Shown here in pieces: positions 18,770 through 35,265 of a DNA stretch of 35,265 nucleotides (positions are counted from its first letter, which is position 1; each line of letters begins with the position of its first letter). A model generated the notes under the pieces. It was not told where the DNA came from and made no database searches. It saw only the letters and a program-made list of their open reading frames with translations. The stretch comes from Pleurobrachia bachei. Taxonomy: Eukaryota; Ctenophora; Tentaculata; Cydippida; Pleurobrachiidae. The position numbers were made by a program, and so were the translations under genes. The stretch spans positions 65,379-100,643 of the forward strand of contig AVPN01000109.1 of NCBI GenBank assembly GCA_000695325.1, read 5' to 3'.

Positions 18770-19804
18770 ATGGAGGGGCTAAAATCTAAACTAACAGAGA
18801 CCCTCGCACCTCTGGAACCTGCCACAAAATACCTTGACAAGAAGATAGTCGTGCTGAGATCATGGGGTCTCCAGCGGGATCTGTTTTGTGTGGGTTATGG
18901 AGCAGCTACCACCTCCCTTCTAACATACCCCCTTGATCTTGTTAAAGTTCGCATGCAACTGCAGGGGGAACTCCGACCACCAGGCACCTACCCCGTTAAG
19001 TACTCCTCCGTGCCACAATCCATCATGGCCATAGCCAGGTCCCCGGCTGGGGTGAAGGGTCTATACAGAGGTATAGGTCAGGGCATGTTTTCCCAAGGAC
19101 TATCCAACGCGGCACGTGTCTGTGTGTTTGACATGTGTGAGCGGTCAGGGCTAACCAGCGATATGGATGATCAACCTGAAGTATCCAGGTTTCTAACGGC
19201 TTCAGTTCTCAGTGGAGTGGTGGGATCGACACTCTTCAGTCCTCTCTATCTTGCCAAAATCCAGACCCAGACCCAGGCAAGTCCAGATCTGGCGGTCGGG
19301 TGGCAGCACAGCCACCCAAAACCACGGTGGGCTCTTTGGCATGCCTTTAGAGGACACAAAGGGTACTTAATGAGTGGGTGGCAGGGAGGTACCAGTGCCG
19401 CATTGAAGATAACTGGAACTACCGTGGTCCACCTGTTCACCTACACAACTCTCCAACACGCGCTGTATTCTAAACTCGGTCTAACGGACTCACTAACTAA
19501 TTCCTGTGTTGCAGCTACTCTCAGTGCGATCCCTGTTGTACTCCTCACCAACCCTCTCGATCTGATATGTACGAGGATGTACAACCAAAAACTGGGTGCC
19601 TACTACACGGGCATTAGACATTGTGCGGAGTTGACCCTGGCAAGGGAGGGGTGGAGAGCCTTCTGGAAGGGGTGTACGGCTAATTACCTTCGAACTGCAC
19701 CCCACATGGTTATAACTCTGGTGTTGTGGGAGAAAATGAGGCGAAGTGGGTTTGAGCATCTAATGTTGGAGGAACAGGAGGTTATAAATAGAACTTGGGA
19801 TTGA
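18770..19804 (+). CDS. SLC25A35: Mitochondrial carrier, SLC25A34/A35 type, copy 2
   Basis: 344 residues, identical to copy 1 except His at residue 312 (codon 19703-19705), which is the residue found in human SLC25A35 (GPHTIL), so this copy looks ancestral there. The other base differences, four or so within the same 65 bp, are synonymous. The same upstream 56 bp and the same 3'UTR are present, so both could be expressed identically if both exist in the genome. DDX42 starts 170 bp after its stop, on the same strand. Confidence 0.88.
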   Translation: MEGLKSKLTETLAPLEPATKYLDKKIVVLRSWGLQRDLFCVGYGAATTSLLTYPLDLVKVRMQLQGELRPPGTYPVKYSSVPQSIMAIARSPAGVKGLYRGIGQGMFSQGLSNAARVCVFDMCERSGLTSDMDDQPEVSRFLTASVLSGVVGSTLFSPLYLAKIQTQTQASPDLAVGWQHSHPKPRWALWHAFRGHKGYLMSGWQGGTSAALKITGTTVVHLFTYTTLQHALYSKLGLTDSLTNSCVAATLSAIPVVLLTNPLDLICTRMYNQKLGAYYTGIRHCAELTLAREGWRAFWKGCTANYLRTAPHMVITLVLWEKMRRSGFEHLMLEEQEVINRTWD

Positions 19805-19973
19805 GTTAGAACTTGTGTGGAGGGCAAGATGTGTTGTTGTGTGACTGAGTTTAATTTATTACCCCTTTTTACGGTCCATTTATAGAAGTTAGGTGGTGTT
19901 TACTTGCCTTGCTCGACTCTGTTTCACCAGGCCAATCTTAACATCCTCCCCCTCTGTTTACTATAATAGACAT

Positions 19974-31791
<11,818 letters not shown>

Positions 31792-32433
31792 AATCTTTTA
31801 GTTACAGGGACAGAATATATATGTGTATTCTTTAACAGAGTTGATATGTAAATTATCGATTTGAATTTTACCACCCTTTGCTGAAAGATCTGTTTCGTGA
31901 GAAGGCAAACTGTCCGAACTCCGCTAAGACGCCGCTGTGAAGAAAGTGATCGGTGAAGTGGAGTAGTCCGCGCGGGGATGGCGCCGCGCACAGGACCATG
32001 GGAAATTCTGCAGTGTTGTCCTGGTATTCAGGAATCGGAACTGCCAGTCCGCGGTCTTTCAAAGCGTGTCACATGCTTGGAGTTCGGACATTTGTTGTAT
32101 CAGTAAATAATTGGACTGTCAAAACACGTTAAATTGGGTTGGTAAAAACGGTCATAAACAGCACATGAATCGATTATCGAAACGTATGCGAAAAGGGTAC
32201 TCTCTAGAAACTGGAAAGTGTCAATCAATCGCTTCCTTGCAGTTAAGTCCAATCTTTCTCACAAATTTTCAATTCTCAAAATCTCTCACAGATAATCTCT
32301 CCCCCAGAAATTGTCCCTTGTCTTCACTCCTTCCACATTCTATAAGTATATCTCAATTTGAGAGTCATCTCCAACTCGGGCACCTCACGTCTTTTTTCGA
32401 CCCTCTCTCAAGGAGGGTTAGAACACAGTCACC
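31792..32433. other. DDX42 3' region, no gene seen
   Basis: No clear AATAAA after the DDX42 stop. A CG-rich patch lies at about 31960-31995. TGTCCGAACTCC at 31911-31922 is inverted at 32079-32090, bounding 180 bp, which may be a small decayed element. I find no convincing gene. Confidence 0.45.
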
Positions 32434-33588
32434 TCACGTCATTGAATTGTGCCTGGCGAGGCGGTGAGGTCTGACTGTGCTGGCACTTGATGCCCTCACC
32501 ACAGCTCTCGTTCTCTTGTCAGTTATTGTCACAGAGATATTGTGGTCAATCATCCCCTCCCCTGGTACCTGAGAGAGATGATGAGCGGAGGATGGATTGG
32601 GGTTTGGTTGGGGGGGGGGTTCCAGAGACTGAGAGTGATCCATGGACTTACCGCTTTCTTGTTATTTGTGCCTGGATCATCTGTCTTGGTACAGGGTTCC
32701 ACCGGTTTCGGGTCCTTGACCCCTGGTTCCGGGCTTTTCGGCTCAGATGTCTGGTCGCACTGCCGTGGTATCTGGACTCGTTTCCGTATTGGCTCTACAG
32801 AAGAGGGTGAAATGGTAAATGTGGGTTTAGATGCAGTTGATGTTTTGCTTTTCTCGAGGATAGAGGGTCGGAACAAAGCACAGAGAGATAATAAACCTAC
32901 TTTTTGGTTCATATCTCGGTTTCATCTCGACCGATTTCTTATCAAACAAAATGGGGAGACTCTTTGTCTTGTCAAGGCTCTTATCATCCAGTATAGTCCG
33001 TGTGGTGATAACCCCGCCCACAGTGTCACCATTGCACCGGGACATGGGGTGATTCTTCACATTAGTCTCAAAACATTCCACTGCCAGGGGTGTCCGGCGA
33101 CCCCGCTGCCTCGCATCTCTCTTTGATGCCACCCTGTTCTCGTTAAATCTGTAGAACAGGGGGTTCGTCATGAGCTTAAGGACTTCTCAATGAAGAGTCT
33201 GTGTGGGCGACACACTCGGGTGAAAATGGATGGGAGTGGGGTGATGTTGAAATCAAGGGAATAAAACTATCGGTTTCCTAATCAGAATCACTAATCAGAA
33301 CGGTTGACAACTCGACATCTTTGTCTATCTTAGACTAATATCTGGACTACATGGCTAGAGATCTGGATCTTCAAGTTGTAGATCAAGATATCTAGCTGTA
33401 GACCTGTAGTATACGAGAACCAACTAACCTTTGATGGGGGTAAAGGTAGATTTGGTTTTGTGTGAGTGAAACGTTAGATGCTGCACTGGGTGGCCGGGAA
33501 TTATTTGATCTGACACTCGTCTGACTACTTGTACAGTAAAAACAGTTAGCATCCTTCTGTACTTGTCCCTGTACTCTCAACTTACGTC
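32434..33588 (-). CDS. Unrecognised basic, disordered protein, 3' four exons
   Basis: Four minus-strand exons fit together with consistent phases: 33429-33588 (acceptor CTCTCCCTCGCAG, donor GTTAGT), 32901-33148 (acceptor CTGTTCTACAG, donor GTAGGT), 32652-32794 (acceptor CTCTTCTGTAG, donor GTAAGT) and 32434-32568 (acceptor ATCTCTCTCAG, stop TGA). Together they encode about 228 residues, rich in Ser, Thr, Lys, Arg and Pro, without membrane segments. Segments include SNNSRPPSAASNVSLTQNQ, NENRVASKRDARQRGRR, PKSPEPGVKDPKPVEP and the C-terminus ASSASTVRPHRLARHNSMT. I recognise no family. It could be the tail of a larger cytoplasmic or receptor protein, with upstream exons further right or outside the window. 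The splice model is my inference; the agreement of four phases supports it. Confidence 0.5.
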
Positions 33589-35218
33589 CTGCGAGGGAGA
33601 GAATGATTAGAAACTTAACCAATTAACTACATACTTAGATTAATTAATTGTGATCAGATCTTGGTAATAATCAATCAATAATATCAGTTTGATATCAACT
33701 GATGTTCTTGACAAGCACGAAACACCACAATAAACACAATAAACACGAGACACACACATGACAGTTCACAACAAATATAGGGGACATAGTGAGTGGCCGC
33801 CCCACGTGTGCTGCAGGCACCTTCTTCGTAGAGCATTGGAACAGTTTTACTCCTCGAATTAATGTACATAACGACACACAGCATATGCACCAGCCACAGA
33901 GAGAGAATTAAACTGACTCAAATCATGGGGGAACGAACATTGTGTGTGTGGGCCGCTAAATCACAGCTTTATAACGGTTTAAAATGCGGAGAGAGAGGGA
34001 AGGAGACACTGCATCGATAGAGACGATGTGCTTGCTGGAAAAAGGGAAACAGAGAGGGAGGAAGAGAGAGTCAATAATATAAGAAAGAATTGTGAAGAAA
34101 AGTAGAAGTGAAATATGATGTGGTAGAGTGAACTGATATATTCATGCAGAAATGGATACAACGAAGAGAGATTAGAGTATCGAGTAGAGAGAAAGAGATG
34201 AGTAGAAGAAACTAGATAGAACTGAAGTGAATGAGAATTCAATTGTGAGGGGGATACAAAATCATAAGCACTTCAAGTAAGATTATAAGATCAGTTTATC
34301 CCAGGGCCACATGGTTGTGTGCTACGTGTGCCGTTTAAAACACGGTTTGATTATGAATGGCGTATTCGACTAGTTGCAATGCGATTTATTATGTAGCTAC
34401 AAAGACTAGCGAATTCTCTAACTTCTCTTTCCCTCCTCTCTTCATAATTTTCATCAGTTTTCCGACAATCTGACATCAATTTAAAGTTTAATTTTAAACC
34501 CAGTCAGATGATAAAGCTTATGGAGAAAATATCAACTCCATCAGGCTCGGTAGATCAAAGTATCGCAGTGATCATGTAGAAATGATGCCAAATTTGTGTG
34601 CGATTCTAATATCTTCCGGAGAAACGGAGTGAACAAAACTACTAGATAATGAACTTTCCCAATATACAAAGAACTTGCAAGTAACAAGGAATTTGGTCTA
34701 GCTTCACGTGTCATGTTAGAACTAGATGCCACATATCATACCTTCAATGACAGGTATTGCCTCAGAGAATACATGAGTTTTCCTCTCCACCCGCCTGTGT
34801 ATTGGATAGAGGGGGAAGTTCCACGCTTTCAGCCGCTCTTCTACCGGTATGGGACCCATTCGAACAGACCCCATAGCATATGTATCACGTACTGTATGGT
34901 AAAATACTGCCAGGTCAATTATATACGATTAGAAATGGTTTTCAAATTGCTCCATTCTTCATGAAGGTTCTGTGATAGTCAACGCATTAAATCTAGCTCG
35001 TCCTATAATAATCCACATGGAATGCTCGAACACAAAAAATGAACAAATCCGTAGAATGAATGATCAAGATGGCCAGCCTATAACACCCTAGCTGCTGCAT
35101 CCTGACGATAACAACACATTCCTAGAGCCTAGCAACAAAAAAATGCACAATAGTGGAAATGAACAGTGGGAGTTCACTGAATAACGTGTCACGGTAAACA
35201 ACACACATACGCAGACAG

Positions 35219-35221
<3 letters not shown>
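33589..35221. other. Right-end region, no gene recognised
   Basis: AT-rich sequence with a GA-rich stretch (about 33985-34220). Upstream exons of the minus-strand gene may lie here, but I could not identify any by homology or by clear splice signals. Confidence 0.4.

Positions 35222-35265
<44 letters not shown>
35222..35265. repeat. (TC)n microsatellite at right end
   Basis: About 22 TC dinucleotides close the window, the reverse complement of the AG tract at the left end. Confidence 0.95.

Larger units (their letters stand above)
17548..19878 (+). repeat. Tandem segmental duplication of the carrier gene (unit 1166 bp)
   Basis: Unit 1 runs from about 17548 and unit 2 from about 18714, both starting CATGAAATCACCAGCTCTTC and ending in TTACGGTCCAT. 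The units are base-identical over almost their whole length, 5'UTR and 3'UTR included. The substitutions I find are clustered in about 65 bp near the 3' end of the CDS (18486-18551 against 19652-19717). The joint is at GTCCAT|CATGAAATC. Confidence 0.92.

Noticed and set aside
31868-32062. 64-codon minus-strand frame in CG-rich sequence downstream of DDX42
   Set aside because: Begins without ATG, has no recognisable similarity, and overlaps another open frame. It is likely due to CG-rich composition.
33149-33171. NPLFYRF at the start of a minus-strand frame, resembling the GPCR TM7 NPxxY motif
   Set aside because: CTGTTCTACAG there is a strong splice acceptor whose phase matches the upstream exon, so NPLFY is intronic.

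Overview
The window is eukaryotic nuclear DNA from an animal, probably an early-branching or otherwise compact-genome invertebrate. The genes are interrupted by short GT-AG introns (about 80 to 400 bp), carry animal-type housekeeping products (COPS4, CFDP1, MCCC1, DDX42, an SLC25A34/35-type carrier) and include a transmembrane double-C2 (synaptotagmin-like) protein. I cannot fix the phylum from sequence alone. Both ends of the window are pure AG/TC microsatellite, so it may be a whole contig that ends in simple repeats.

Layout. 1-2.5 kb: two minus-strand genes, the 5' exon of a divergent protein O-mannosyltransferase (GT39/PMT family) and a one-exon synaptotagmin-like protein. 2.5-5.9 kb: no gene recognised, but a tandem dimer of about 319 bp, a 134-bp element with 18-bp inverted ends, and a roughly 410-bp near-perfect palindrome set in a cluster of GGACTCT motifs. 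5.9-31.8 kb: six genes in a row, all on the plus strand with short gaps: COPS4, CFDP1, MCCC1, a mitochondrial ribosomal protein S7-like gene, an SLC25A34/35-type mitochondrial carrier and DDX42. Two small two-exon secreted-protein genes lie on the opposite strand inside introns of the S7-like gene and of DDX42. 32.4-33.6 kb: the 3' part of an unrecognised minus-strand gene; the rest to the right end is featureless apart from GA-rich sequence.

The plus-strand block is heavily duplicated. The first four S7 exons occur twice, the carrier gene occurs twice in tandem, the DDX42 helicase exons 5-9 occur twice, one DDX42 acidic exon occurs twice, and DDX42 exons 11-12 occur twice around a mariner-type MITE and a TATA/AATAAA-bearing CG-rich block. 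Within DDX42 the duplicated pieces are joined at places that break the reading frame, while the differences between coding copies are nearly all synonymous. Either two divergent haplotypes were stitched together during assembly or this is a real recent segmental duplication; the sequence alone does not decide.

The most striking coding feature is the N-terminus of DDX42: an RS-rich domain followed by 54 base-identical copies of a 30-bp unit encoding GFSEQPSGPR. It is absent from the human DDX42 I know. Functionally, three genes act in mitochondria (leucine catabolism, translation, metabolite transport), two in chromatin or protein turnover (CFDP1, COPS4) and one in splicing (DDX42). Several of these genes have a TAG acceptor-like site 1-5 nt before the ATG, which raises the possibility of 5'UTR splicing or spliced-leader trans-splicing of a polycistronic block.
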